A stretch of 64,000 nucleotides of DNA from Strongylocentrotus droebachiensis (GCA_035222895.1 JAVYIG010005401.1:62001-126000); one strand, 5' to 3'; numbered from the stretch's first letter, positions 47,393-60,400 are shown. Numbers and translations: made by a program. Notes: a model not told the origin generated them from the letters alone.

Positions 47393-48589
47393 TTATCTAT
47401 ATCAGGCTGACTAGCGAAATAAACTTGCACGACTGAACATTTTCGAAAAATAAAAAATCTATGATTTGTTTTTGTAGTACTGTTCAAATGGGAGACCTTG
47501 AAAGATACAGCAGAAGAGGGTTGCTAATTTTTGTTTGGTCAATTGCAAATTCAAAAATTCATAACTTTCTTATTGGATTTTGCTCAACCTTTCACTGATA
47601 CATTTTCTCTCATTTTTCTGCTTCTATTAACCAACTTAATATAAGAGTGGACTTCCCATTTAAAGTAACATATATCAAACATTCACAGTACAATTATTTC
47701 ACATAGTCACAGTCATACTGGTCATATAATGCTATCAAACGATTTTGTACATCTTCACAGCATTAATATTTCAAAACCTTGAACACTTCATAGAAATTGT
47801 AGCATACAAGCCAACAATATTAATCTTCAGAAGATATTCAAAATATTGCACAAACACAAATAAAAAGATGAAATCATACCATCATTCATTTTTTATCCAC
47901 TTTTTTCAATATTTTTATTGTCCATCGAAAGCTTACAGTTTTCAGATAAATTATAATAAGAGTCTCCTCTTCACCCACATTATGAAAAAGAAATCCAATA
48001 GTTTGTCTTTCAAATTTGTCCACATCATCACCACTGTAAATACACCATTACTACTTCATAATAAGCTGCGAAAGGTCAGAAGGGCCCATGTTCCTTTACT
48101 TAAAAACACAATAGACACCTGTAATACCAATAGACATTGAGATCAGAGAAATTGGCACAAAGTCGATACAATAAGGAGTTTACTAAATCATGATCCTAGT
48201 ATTCCAGTATTCATCCAGCACTATATAACAAGAGTATGAAATATATTATAAATGACTTAAACACATTATCAATCAAAGTTTGAACTTTTCCAGGCAGACA
48301 TATATACATGTAGAGTACCGGTATAGACAATTCGTTAGTGACCTTTCTTTCCCTAAAACATGTTTTTAACCAAAAGACGCTAATAATCTTCTTCTTTTCA
48401 CATTCACATCCTTAAAAGAGATAAATAATATAATTAAATCTCTAGCTTAGTTTGCAACAGGTTCAAAAATTTGATAATTTAGAACTTTTAAAATTACATT
48501 TGATATATTGTACACATGAAAATCATCCCTTTACGACATAGTACATACATGTACATTGTACACTTAACTCATTTCTGATATTGCTTCAA

Positions 48590-48790
48590 CAATTAGAACA
48601 ATATGGTCGTGTTCCACTAATTCAATTGATCTCGAACCTGGGTCTAAGATCACGTTTAACAAAGGAAGCCTTAGACCTCAGATTAACATCCTTTGTTGAA
48701 CCTGATTTTGAACAAAAGCTTGAGCCCAGTGTTGAGTTCAATTTTAGCAGAATTTGGGCCAGTGTATTCAGCACCACTTTGGAAAATCAA
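48590..48790. repeat. Probable dispersed repeat (GATCTCGAACCTGGGTCTAAG)
   Basis: Higher-complexity island with ttgatctcgaacctgggtct, open by chance on the plus strand. No splice sites and no family match, so I treat it as an element fragment. Confidence 0.3.
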
Positions 48791-48904
48791 AGCATAGATA
48801 TTATCTCGGCAAATAAAGAATGAAAAGCAATAATTTCTTTTTATCATACAAGTTAATAATATATATTTGACTAAACTCTGCAGCACTTACAAATAAAATA
48901 CATA

Positions 48905-49190
48905 CATAAGAAAAAGAAAGAGAGATGGGGGAGGGGAAGGGAGATGGGTAGAGAGATGGGGGAGGGGAAGAGAGTTTTGGGGAGAAATAATGAGACAGAG
49001 AAAAGAGAGAGATAAAGACAGAGAGAGACAGGGAGAGACAGAGAGAAAGACAGGGAGAGACAGAGAGAAAGAGACAGAGAGCGAGAGAGAGAGACAGACA
49101 GAGAGAGAGAGCTAGGATGAAAGTGATAGAGCTACAGAAAAAGATGAAGGGAGAAAATGAGTGACCCCACCCCCCCCCCCCCCCCCCAAC
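48905..49190. repeat. GA-rich tract ending in a poly-C run
   Basis: Purine-rich gagagacagagagaaag repeats, then about 20 consecutive C near 49168-49187. Confidence 0.9.
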
Positions 49191-49518
49191 AAAAAACTTT
49201 TGCTCTAAAGGATACACAGTTATGTGTAACTCTGAAATTATTAGAGGAGACCTTCCCCTATCTCCTGCCCCAGAATTGACATCATCCCTGGCTACGCCTT
49301 ACAACCTGCTTTCTGAATGTCAAACAAGAGAGCCATCACCCATCATAACAAACCTGTACATACATGTACATGTATTATCAACAATATCTAAAAGAGAGAC
49401 AACCATAATTGGCATAGACACCGTTACTCATATGAATAATTTAGTTGCTTAATTGTATATATTCTCATACAATATAACAGACGTATAAACAGACATCACT
49501 TTCAACAACTATAGTTAA

Positions 49519-49907
49519 TAACTAAATTATTCATACCCCCCCGTAAAATCTCATGTTTTTTCCCCCTTTTTTCTAAGCTCACGAATGAAAGGTAGACTGT
49601 GGAATTAGGGCCTTCGTCGAATACTTTTAGATGTAAGATGTCACATTGTCCAGGTATATAAATCGGGACACTTTAATTTTCACATACAGTCAAACCTGGC
49701 TATAGCGACCGCCCAAGGGAAACACAAACAGTGGTCTTTATAGACAGGTTCCTTTAGTACATGTTTCAATGAGAAACCGTTTTCAAGGGAAACAAAAAAT
49801 GTGGTCTTTGTGGACAGGTGGCCTTTGTAGACAGATGGTCACTAAATCAGGTTTGACTGTACTTCAAAAGTTACAAAACTAGGTAAGGGTATGAATAATT
49901 TAGTTTT
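49519..49907. mobile_element. AATTATTCATACCC MITE with a nested AGTCAAACCTG element
   Basis: Ends aaattattcatacccccc and gggtatgaataatttag. The interior matches 9524-9752. Positions 49684-49862 hold a complete inverted-repeat element (acagtcaaacctgg ... aggtttgactgt), inserted later. Confidence 0.75.
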
Positions 49908-51107
49908 TACCTGTATATATCCTCACACAATATATTAGACATCACCTTCAACATATTACTGCATTCTCAATGCATTGATAAACATTGCACATGAAACAAT
50001 ACATGAATATTTGAGGTACAGAAATACATCTTTAACATTCACACACCGAAATAACGTTACTTTGTCATCAAACACAGAAAAGATTACTGTATCATCACAA
50101 TATATTATGGTGAGTAATTCATGTCTGAAACATGACTATTGGAGATAATCCTTTTGTTCTTTCATATAATATCTTACATGAATTTCAAAACGTAGCCTAC
50201 ATGTAATATGCTAGATTTGGGGGCAACTGGAGGTGACTGAATGTCCTATACAAAGTATTTGTTTTACACCTATAAATGAAAATCGTTTGAAACAATGTGA
50301 AATTGGAAATACATGTACAGTAATATACCTGCAGATATAAATAATTTTTGAGAGATTATAAAACTTGAACAAATTTCTGGTAAATCTCTCTGAATAAGAG
50401 TTGAGACTCGCATATAATCAGGTATATAGGTACATGTAAGACCTACATGTAAATATTATTATTAAGTTATATTAGTAAATACATAAAATTGCAAAGATAT
50501 AGTTTATGTACTAGCAATCATGAATAAACATGGATCTAAGAACCAGAGCACAACCAATATAGCAAAATTGGTATAATTGAGCAAGCACATCTTTGAGTTT
50601 CCAACCTTGCAAATAATGCTGAAGTTTCACGACCCGTATAACAACTGTGCGTAGAATTATAGAATTGAGTTACAAAAGGTATTAATATGTATGTATTTTA
50701 GAATATTTCAGAATCATTTATCCTGTTTGGTAATCTAAATTTTAATTATGTGATAGAAATAGAATTAATTTTACATCATGATCTGATTTTATGAATTTAT
50801 ATTTATGGAAATACATGTTCACATTCCTCTTGTTATAAAGTTGTAAAATATAATTCTCATTTTCGACGCAGAGAATTATAATAATCATAATAATGCAGAG
50901 GCTATTGATAGAGCAAACATTGCCTTAAAAAATACTGCTGTAAATAGCATCGTCATTTTTTCAAGTATATCTAGTACATGTACACTGTATAACTGTAAAG
51001 CGTAATATCATTATTATCTTTACCAAGGTTTAAGATGAATACAAATGAGTAATTAATCAACTAATATATGAATTTCTATTTTCTAGATAAAAGATATGCA
51101 CTGAATG

Positions 51108-51262
51108 TGGAGGTGTTGTGGTATAGTGGTTTACTCATTTGACTCCCAATCCCAGGGTTGAGGGTTCAAATCCAAGCCAAGCACTTAAATACCCTTTTGT
51201 GAGACATTAATCCACATTTTCCATTCTCCGCCATGGCATGATGGATACGTGCACTTTATCAG
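51108..51262 (+). mobile_element. tRNA-derived SINE, 3'-broken
   Basis: Head gttgtggtatagtggtttac (A-box) and gggttcaaatccaag (B-box), then gagacattaatccacatttt. Interrupted before the tail. Confidence 0.7.
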
Positions 51263-51271
51263 AAGACACTA

Positions 51272-51431
51272 TTACAGTCAAACCTGTCTATATCAACCAC
51301 CCAAGGGAAACACAAAAAGTGGTCTTTGTAGACAGGTTCTTTTAGTACATGTTTCCAGAAAAGTCAATTTCAAGGGAAACAAAAATGGGGTCTTTATAGA
51401 AAAGTGGTCACTAAAGCAGGTTTGACTGTAC
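51272..51431. mobile_element. AGTCAAACCTG-family inverted-repeat element
   Basis: Left tacagtcaaacctgtctat, right aggtttgactgta. Interior cacccaagggaaacacaaaa and gtggtctttgtagacaggtt. Confidence 0.8.
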
Positions 51432-51537
51432 ATCAAAACATGGCATTACGTACTGTATACTGTAGGTTCCAACAAATGATATCTATACAACAAATAGTTT
51501 TCTTGGAACATGAGGATGAAGCCCTTGAGTGCTTTTT

Positions 51538-51815
51538 GTGGAGGTATCGTGGTCTAGCGGATTCCTCACCGGACTGTGGAATTAATCGTTCGCAGTTTGA
51601 GTCCTGCAGCGACACCGACGTCCTTCGGCAAGATATTAATCTACATTTGCCACTCTCAACCCAGGTGAGGTTAATGGGTACCTGGCATGAATCAACTCCT
51701 TGAAAGGCTAAAGCGCCATAATGCTATGGCAGCTATGCTAAACTCGGGGTAATAATTGTTGAGCGCCAGGAGTGTCAAGCCTAACAGACATGAATGCCGT
51801 ACAAAAACCCACTGT
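51538..51815 (+). mobile_element. tRNA-derived SINE
   Basis: Head tatcgtggtctagcggattc and cagtttgagtcctgc, body cggcaagatattaatctaca and ccactctcaacccaggtg, tail ggcagctatgctaaactcgg and gagcgccaggagtgtcaa. Confidence 0.75.
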
Positions 51816-52841
51816 TAATGATAACACTATCATTATTTTATTTTCTAATTTTTCCTTTTGTCTGTATTCAACTACATGTTCAGAATTTACATGTAGATTT
51901 ATATTATTCTAATCCTTATCGTAGCTCAAATGGATTGTAAATTGCTTCACCAGCTCATAAAAACATAATATAGATCAGTGGACTATCCCATTGTTGATAG
52001 TGATCAATGGTTTCAACTGACAAGTGATTATCCGTACAGCACCCACACTAGACACCTTTAAGAAGCTATTTATTCAACTGATTTTCCCACCTTCATACCT
52101 TAAGCGCTGTGAAACCAGTTGTGTGAGAGCACTATATAAGTAAACATATATTACCAGACACCAATCAACAAATCCCATGACCAAACTTTACCACAAGATG
52201 GCGCTATACCATGTATTTGAATTGAATACCATACCTGGCCTACTCTAATGGATTGTGATTGCTTCACCTGCATGAGCCTGTCTCCTATTCATTCATATAG
52301 AGATCAATGGCTTCAGTCAATTATCATAGACTACACTGCCCTATGGCAAAACTGTACCACAAGATGGCGCTACACCATTCATGTCAATACCATACACAAC
52401 CTTCTCAGTTGGACTGTGGTTGCTTCACTTGGTCATACAAACACATGTACATCAGTGGACTATCCTGTTCTTAATAGACATCAATGGTTTCAAATGATTA
52501 CCAAAAGGCCACTCAGCACCATGGCAAACCTTCATCACAAGATGGCGCTATACCATCTCACCAGTCATCACATTAATGTAAATACACTTTAACACACAGC
52601 ATTTACCCAAAGCTTCATATTTTATCTAGCAACATCTTGTAGCAGTTGGTGATATAGCACTTCAGTATGGCAAGGAATACATCTGGTAACCTTAATTTCA
52701 TGGTATAGATGTCCTCCCCTGGGTAGAGAGAGAGTCCATGATGATGAAATGCAATGCCTTGGTACCGTTTTGCATTATGCTATTGAAGACCTTAAGTCCA
52801 TTTATTACATTTTAATAGATAACTTATACTCATCTGTGTTG

Positions 52842-52983
52842 TACAGTGAAACCTGTATTAATGACCACCTCTCCCATGAGAGAGAAATGTGTATTGTAGA
52901 ATCTATCTAGAAAGGCCACCGGTCTACAGTGGCTACTTTGTCCGTTTCCCTTGTGCGGTCTTTACAGACAGGTTTGACTGTAT
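52842..52983. mobile_element. AGTCAAACCTG-family inverted-repeat element
   Basis: tacagtgaaacctgtatta at the left, caggtttgactgtat at the right. Confidence 0.7.
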
Positions 52984-53159
52984 CTGTGTTTGGGAGACTT
53001 TTTTCCCTTTATTTTCCACAACTTTCCAGAAGAATTTACCAACAGTTATTTCTATGACCGTATATTTGGGCATGAGCAGATAAATTGTAAAAGCCACTGG
53101 GAAATGTACAGGAAACAGGCTTATGGAATTAATTAATTTCATTGTTAATTTCTGCACTA

Positions 53160-53345
53160 ACAATGCATTCCATAATACACAAGCAGAAGTTTTGTTTAAA
53201 TGGGAAACAAATGATTTATGAATCACTTCCATCAACCTGGGAGTGATAATTTCAAAATGAACAAAGTAGGACCTGGTCATGTGTAAAGATCTGTGACATC
53301 ATGGTCATTTGGGCACCATGTGCTAACAGCAAACTGGTCTATACA
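53160..53345. repeat. Interspersed repeat related to 9.8-11.0 and 27.9 kb
   Basis: cataatacacaagcagaagt ... tgggagtgataatttcaaaa ... aagatctgtgacatcatggt then catttgg. Confidence 0.55.
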
Positions 53346-53707
53346 TTTATCAAATAACTTTGCTCCCTTTGCAATTCACATTCACATACATGTAAATGCT
53401 GTAGAAGTTTGCGAACTAAAGATTACGTAACTATATGTAATCCCGTTACGGCAAGTAGTATAAAACACACATCATTCTGCACAATTTCAACTGAGTGTTG
53501 CGTCGTGATCATACATGCACATTACACAATCACTCCATATTACTATATTTCATAGTAATTAAGTGTTGCAAATTCAGACCATGAAAAAAAATGAACAAGG
53601 AGTGATTGCTTAGTTGGTGTATAATCAAGAAAATCATTGCGTTTTTATATATCACACGAGAGAGAGAGGAAGAAAAAGGACGTATCACGACATCACACGC
53701 ATATCAA

Positions 53708-53857
53708 TCAACATTGCAAACCCAAGATGTAGTCAAAGAGGCCATGTCCCGACTGCTCCGAAGACATCGTCACCAGATGGCAGTATTCATGGACGATGCG
53801 CATCAGGTCGCCGACACTCCAACGCTTGGTCTGGATCTTCAATGTAACCTGTTCCAG
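53708..53857 (-). CDS. PARG: PARG terminal exon
   Basis: LEQVTLKIQTKRWSVGDLMR and IVHEYCHLVT correspond to human ...FLTERKLTVGDVYKLLLRYY. The tail continues SGHGLFDYILGLQC-stop. Confidence 0.93.
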   Translation of the reverse strand: MEQVTLKIQTKRWSVGDLMRIVHEYCHLVTMSSEQSGHGLFDYILGLQC

Positions 53858-54369
53858 CTGGAAGTAAAGCGGAAAATACAAAGGGCATCGTAAAGGGACT
53901 TGTAAATGTAATGAAATAAAACGCACACAAATATTAAATTTTGAGGACACAACGATCTGAAGGGAAACTAATAAACAATTGAAATTTCCCTTTTCACAAT
54001 ATTAAAATGTCGTAGCATTACAGCAATTTTTAACTGCGCCTTCTTTGTAAGTTTTGTACATGAAATTTCACAAGTAAAATTCTCAATGAAAAGTAATTAA
54101 ATTTTACTCAACAATAAACAATGAATCTGCTTTGATAATACACTGAAGATGTTTATCCAATTGGCGATGTAACCTATTAAGAGGTCATTTTATGTAAAGG
54201 TCACAAAAAGTTTACATGTACTTGTATCTAATGAGCTTTCGACTGCTTTGAATTTTGCAAGCCTTGTATATTAATCAAAACTACCGTAAATCTCTGTGTA
54301 CCGTATTTGCCGGCGTAAAGGCCGCACCGCCGTATAGGCCGCATCCCAAACTTTGACATTTCGTAGAGG

Positions 54370-54410
<41 letters not shown>

Positions 54411-57400
54411 CGGACCAAACAAAAAGATCGTAATTTTCTTGTAGAACACTCTTTTTTTTTTACAAACTATACCAATTCATCAATATTCTTATAAATCAAC
54501 AAGAAGTTAACCTCAAAAATGATCATAATTTAGCAGATCTTCATCGACTTTTAAGCTAGTACTGTATCGTACGCAGATTTGGTATCCTACAATACCCCTT
54601 CCTCGATGTGCGGTGTAATCCGAAATAGCATTTTTCGACCTGCGCAGTTGCGTTGCGCGGCAGCTAGCTCCGTAAGTAACGGCCTGTCCCTTTGTTTACT
54701 TTTTGGCGATGCAATGGTACGGACTTAGATCTAGATCTATCGGCAGATTTTTTTAGAAAAATAATTTTTTTTGTCTTCATGTCAACCATGCAACATAAAA
54801 TTGTCGGTAAGTTGTGTGGAGTTATTCTAGAATTGTCCTGTACCGTTGTCTAGTCATGCTACCGTTCCTATAGTCCCATACGTGCAAATGGACGTGATGT
54901 TTTGACCGCTGAATTTTGTTGTTGTTGCGTATACGCCGCACCCCGACTTTTTGATTTTTTCTCACCCGAAAATACTGCGGCCTTTACGCCGGAAAATACG
55001 GTATAAGACACATCCCTATTTTTAAGCTTTAAAAAAAAAAGTTTTTTTGCTTTTTAGTAGACACCGTTGTACATTTTCGAGGACTCAAAATATCCTGTAC
55101 CTGTCTATATCAGACGCACCCTCGACTTTCAAATTTTTATGGTGGAAAAAAGTGCGTCGTATGCACAGATATTTACGGTACGTTCATTTATAAAAACATC
55201 TCACCTGCTGAACTCTTTCATCGTTAAAGCTGTAGTAGAACAATGATGGCGCCCTACATTGTGATGCAGCAACCCACTGGAGGAGAGACTTGAGCTGGGG
55301 GTCACCACCAAATGCACCGCATCCCCAGTTACCAGTAGCTATAGGCCTCCTAGCAGGAGTCCCCACCGGGTGCTTAGCAACCCTTGCGGAGCTCGATAAG
55401 GAAGCCTGGTACATGACTACTGCATCTTGGACAGCCTTCTCTACGATGCAACCGGCCGTTTCGTGGATGGAGAGTACAGGCGGCAGTTCTCCTGCGAGGC
55501 TTGTACATGCCGTCTCCTGGCGATCCAGGTTGGAGCCGTCGTAGGTAGCCAGGATGGAGGCTTCGTCCATCGTGTCCTGAAGCTGACTGTCCTCAGTGAT
55601 ACTCTCCTCTGCGAGCCGTTGTGCTGTCAGGTATTCGTCCCTGTATGTCTGCAGCGCTGATTCAATGATCGAGTTGGCCAGGTTGGAGGCCAGGGTCACC
55701 AGATCCATTTCAGAGATGGTACTCCTGACCGAAAGGGAACAGGAGGATACTGATGATGTTCTGAAGCCACGGCGGGGGTAGCTCCTGCGCCTATTACCTC
55801 CACCAGAATCAAGGTCTGACAGAGAGTCCAGACGTATGAGTTCTCGGAAAGGAGTCGCACCGTATAGCTGCAAGAAGGCATCGCAGATGATGTCATCGGA
55901 CAGTCGGTTGGCAAGTCGGCTGGCAGCATGGATTTTGGACTGGGTAGGTTCATTCTTATGAGAAACGTTACCTAATATAGAACTTTGGCACAGTTCTTGC
56001 TGGAAATCTTCCAGGTCTGACTTTCTTCTCTGACCCAATTTTTCTTCCACTTCTGCGACACGAGTCAGTTCTTGAGAGAAGTAGGCTATGTTCTCTTCAG
56101 TCCTACTTGGCCTCCTCCCAGTTGGGTCGATGTTTCCGATACGGAGCAGATCCTCTGTGAAGCTGTCCATACTGGATCGCTTGGAACTGCCTGAAGGGAC
56201 TGTCAAGGAACTCCTGGAACTGATGCAGCCTGAACTACTCTCTCTTCTAAACAAACCACATGAGCTGACTATCTGGGTAGAATCAGTGACTGCCCTGGAC
56301 ACCAGGCTGCTGGCAAAGCTTTCAATCTCCTGGAACCTTGAATAACTAACCTCCCCATCGCATCCTCTGGTGCTGTGATGTCTTGAAGAAGGGGTAATGG
56401 AGCTGAGGAGCTTTTCAGCAAACTCCTCCAACTGCGTTGGATCCTCTAGACTGAATCGCTTGGAGCTTCCTGTGGATGCATTGGAAGGGGACGGAGGAGG
56501 GGTTGATGGAATGGTCGAGTATTGCGAGTACAGGAACCCTTGATCTGATGCAGAAAACTCTTTGATAGCATCCTTAACAGCAGAGTCAGTAACACTTGTA
56601 GCAAAAGCATCAAGTCCTGCTGACACTACCGGTCTGAAGTAGGAGTTTCTCATCCCATCCTCATCATCCTTTTGAAACCTTTTCTTGACATCCTCCATTA
56701 CCCCGCCAACTATACTTTCGGCAACAGTCTTAATATCAGATCCTGATACACTCTGTTCTCCATTTCGAGTTCTTTGTCCTTCCGTATCGGCCTCCCCCTT
56801 CTTCATCTTATGCACTGCCCCTGCTACAACATTAGACACGTACGCCTCAACGGTCATGCCAACCTTCTCAGAGCCAGCGCTCGACAGACTGCCTACGCTT
56901 CGAGTGCCACTAGCGCTGAAGTCACTGTCCATGTCGATCCGGACAAAGCTGTCCGACTTGGACGATGACCATGTGGATATCACACTGTAGCCTTCCAAGC
57001 TCGGGCCTCGATGGCTGCTCGTTTCGGACACGCACATCCCAGCGATCTCCGCCAGGGCTTCCTTAATGACGACACCAACGATGTCGTCAATGATTGCACT
57101 AAGATCCTGAGCGATAACATCTCTATTCTCATCAGGGTAGCCATGACCATTCTTCCATATTACATGCTCATGAGACTGCCCGTCACCTTGGCGACAGTCG
57201 ATGGCATCTGTTATGATATCTTCAGCAGTATCTTCAACAGGCTGTCCACGCCGACCTTTAGCAGGCTCCGTCCTCTTTGATGCGGATCTCTTGGAGGCAT
57301 GCACGTATCCCTCCCTCACTGCATCTCCGGCAATTGAAGAAGCGAAGCTGTTCAAGCCCTCATGGCGGAATCCCGCATCACCCTTTTCTGTGATCTCAAG

Positions 57401-60400
57401 CTCAAGAGAGGGCTCACTTTGGGTCCCCTGATCACGCTTGCCCTGGCAGTAGTCCTTGACTGCGATGTCGGTGATTGCTCTGCTCAGAGAGTTGCTGTAG
57501 TCTGATATGGTTGAGATGCAGGGTGTTACGGATCCTGAAGAAGAAAACATGGCAGAAAAATTGAAACATTCCATAATTTAATAAGCTACATGCTGTTGCA
57601 TAGAGCCTAACACGAACCTTGAAGGGGATACATATAACAAGCTCGGTCTTATAACAGAATATCTCAATTTACAAAACTAAAACTCATTTATCTCTAATAA
57701 AAATTCATTATACTGTACATCTCGGGGCAGATGAAACTTCCATTTTAATTTACAACCATAAGGGGGAGGGGTGGTGTCTAGCCCCTCCTCTTTTTGGATT
57801 TCTACTGCATGGTTGACACAACAGAAAAACATCAAAATGTTAAAATGCCTCAAACAAAAATTATGGCACTTACTCGGATGGCTCAGGCTGTCAAGGCCTT
57901 CGGAGGCCGTCTCAAAATCCCCTTCGGTCGACATCTGCGATTGGTCCATGGCATCGAGATAGATGCTCTCGCTGAGCCCCTCTCCTCCCATCTGACTGAT
58001 CAAGGACAGCTCCGTCTGCAGGAAGCCCACATAGGCCTTGTTGAGTTCCCTCAGGAGGGTGGGGTCCCTGTACTGGGAGTCTCCTGGATTGCAGGAGGCG
58101 TCGATGGCCACAAGAGTGGTCTTGATGTCCCCACTGCTGGTGATCTGTGGAAGGGAGTGAGTAGAGAATTGTTCAGGCAAGTATTGATAAGAGAGTTAAG
58201 AGAGGTGAGAATGATTACTGAAAAACCATAAACTTTCTTGAGCATGACAAATACAGCAAGGGGTAGATATTTGTGAACATTGAAGTTACTCAAGGCAAGA
58301 ACAGCTGTCACTGAATTTCATGAAAATTTCATTTAGTACCTCTTCAGAAGCCTGAATATGGTATCCTATAGTAACGATGACATCATAGAGCATCACCTGT
58401 GCATTATCTATGAAGTCTCCTGTGTATCTCAGGGTCCATCTGTAGCCTAGCCTGTATAAGCTGAGTACTGTTCAAAGCCGCTACTACAACCACTACAACT
58501 TCAACAAGCAATATCACTACCACTACCAAAATTGCTACCACTACCACTATTACTACCGTAACCTCCACTACTACCACCATCGCTACCAGTACCACCCCAA
58601 CACCACAACCATCAACGCTGCCACTACTACTTCCTTATAATCATCATTTCCAAGAAGCTCACCTGTGCACCATCTCTAAAGTCCCCTGCGTATCTCAGTC
58701 CCCATCCGTAGCCCGTGTATGACGAGAACTGCTCAAAGCCGCTGATCGAGATGGCTTCATTCTCCTCCATGCTCTCCATGAAGATCAGACTGACCAGGAG
58801 CTCCGGGCAGATGCAGAAACGGATCTCTTCCTGGACACACCCAGAGCCTAGGACTCCACCGCCGATGTACTCATTGGCAAAGTCAACCTAAGGTTATAGG
58901 ACAAGAATAGTGTTTGATAAATATCATAATAAAATCAATGTTACTGTTTGAGGATGAGGCAATCACATTCATCATCATGTCCAACAGCACATTTGAGGTT
59001 AATTTTATCATGTTCTTCTTTCTCTTGGTTCTCTTTGGTTTGAGTCATACCAAAGACTTATAAAAATGGGACCTTTTGCCTTCTAGCTAGGCGCTCAGCA
59101 TATTAGATTGAGAAGGGTAGTAATAACATATTATGTTATGCAGGGCCCGCTGGAAGAGCAGTTTCATAACTGAAGTGGCTACCCTGGGTAAATAAAACGT
59201 TATTATTATTATTATAAAGGTCACATCATGATGACCTCTCATCAATACAATGTCGACTGACCTGGAGTGTGCTACTTCCTGCCTCTTCAATCAAGCCTTC
59301 AGGTCGGACCACTAGAGGGCAGAGTTGGAGTCGACTGTCCTTCCACGTCTCCAACATCGGCACCTCATCTCTAGGTAATACCTGAAGGAAAGTGGAGGAG
59401 ATAACAATAATAATGGTGGTATCCGGCAACAGCACATAGAGTATTTAGTATCATCACACCAATCACTGGATTCAATAGACTGGTTTACCAACATTTCAAA
59501 TGTTATGCATAGTTTCTGAACAAAGGTTGTTCTTGACAACCTGAAAGCACACCTGAGGCTTGCCTGACATAGCAACACATAAGTAGTTCATTCATTACTA
59601 ACAAGTTGATGGAATCCCTCTTTACTAGGTCCCCAGGAAAGAAGCATCTATAAATGGGGGTTTAAACCCATGACCTTTGCATTCCTGTTCAAGAAGATGA
59701 GGAAGTTTGCTCAAAATTCTAGGAATGCAGACAGAAAGCCCTGCCTGGGACTACGAATGGTTCACCAGGAAGCTGAGGATTATATTGACCTAATATTGCA
59801 GTGTTAGGAATATCAACAGTGATTTCCGATTGATACAGAGCCGGAAATGTTTATTTTTGCTGGGAGATATATGTAAGCATGGTAACATACATGTAGGGCG
59901 TTTACAACAAAAATTATATTAATATTTAAAATTTTGTATTAAACCAGGGAATAATTTTCCTGGTATCGCATCGCAATTTGCTACGCATTTTTGCATGACT
60001 GCTATACAAAATATCTTTTGTGTAGCAGTTTTCTTCCATAGAAATGTACAGAATTTCATTTGAAATATTTATCCATCGGCTGAAATTGCTAATCAAAAAA
60101 TTTGAGGAAAATTATTCCCTGATTAAACATTTCAAAATAAAAGATTGTTTAGATGCACAAGTTTAAAACCTAAACAATGTATTGATTATAAATTGTAAAA
60201 TGAAAATATGTACATGTAATGCAATGTAAAATGTCATCAAATATATCTAACTGAACCTAGAATAAACCAACTTGTACATGTACAAATATTCTGTAAGAAT
60301 CCTGTTTTGTTTATGGGCAAGAAAAGGGAATGCTAGGTTTCATATCAAATAACTGCTAAAATAAAAATAAAAATTTATCCAATTTATCTTTTCATAATTG

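Larger units (their letters stand above)
45480..53600. other. No gene recognised; repeat-rich interval
   Basis: AT-rich DNA between the orphan exons and the PARG 3' end. It holds trinucleotide and GA microsatellites, fold-back elements, SINEs and AGTCAAACCTG elements listed separately. A GATGGCGCTA-containing motif recurs near 52198, 52363 and 52542 within a ~165-bp loosely repeated unit. Confidence 0.4.

Noticed and set aside
51108..51190. Possible tRNA gene with A and B boxes
   Set aside because: The sequence continues into a body shared with copies at 29.8, 36.1 and 51.5 kb and does not fold convincingly; it is a SINE head.
55290..57431. Several plus-strand frames opposite the PARG insert
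   Set aside because: Shadows of the 796-codon minus-strand frame, which joins in phase with PARG exons.
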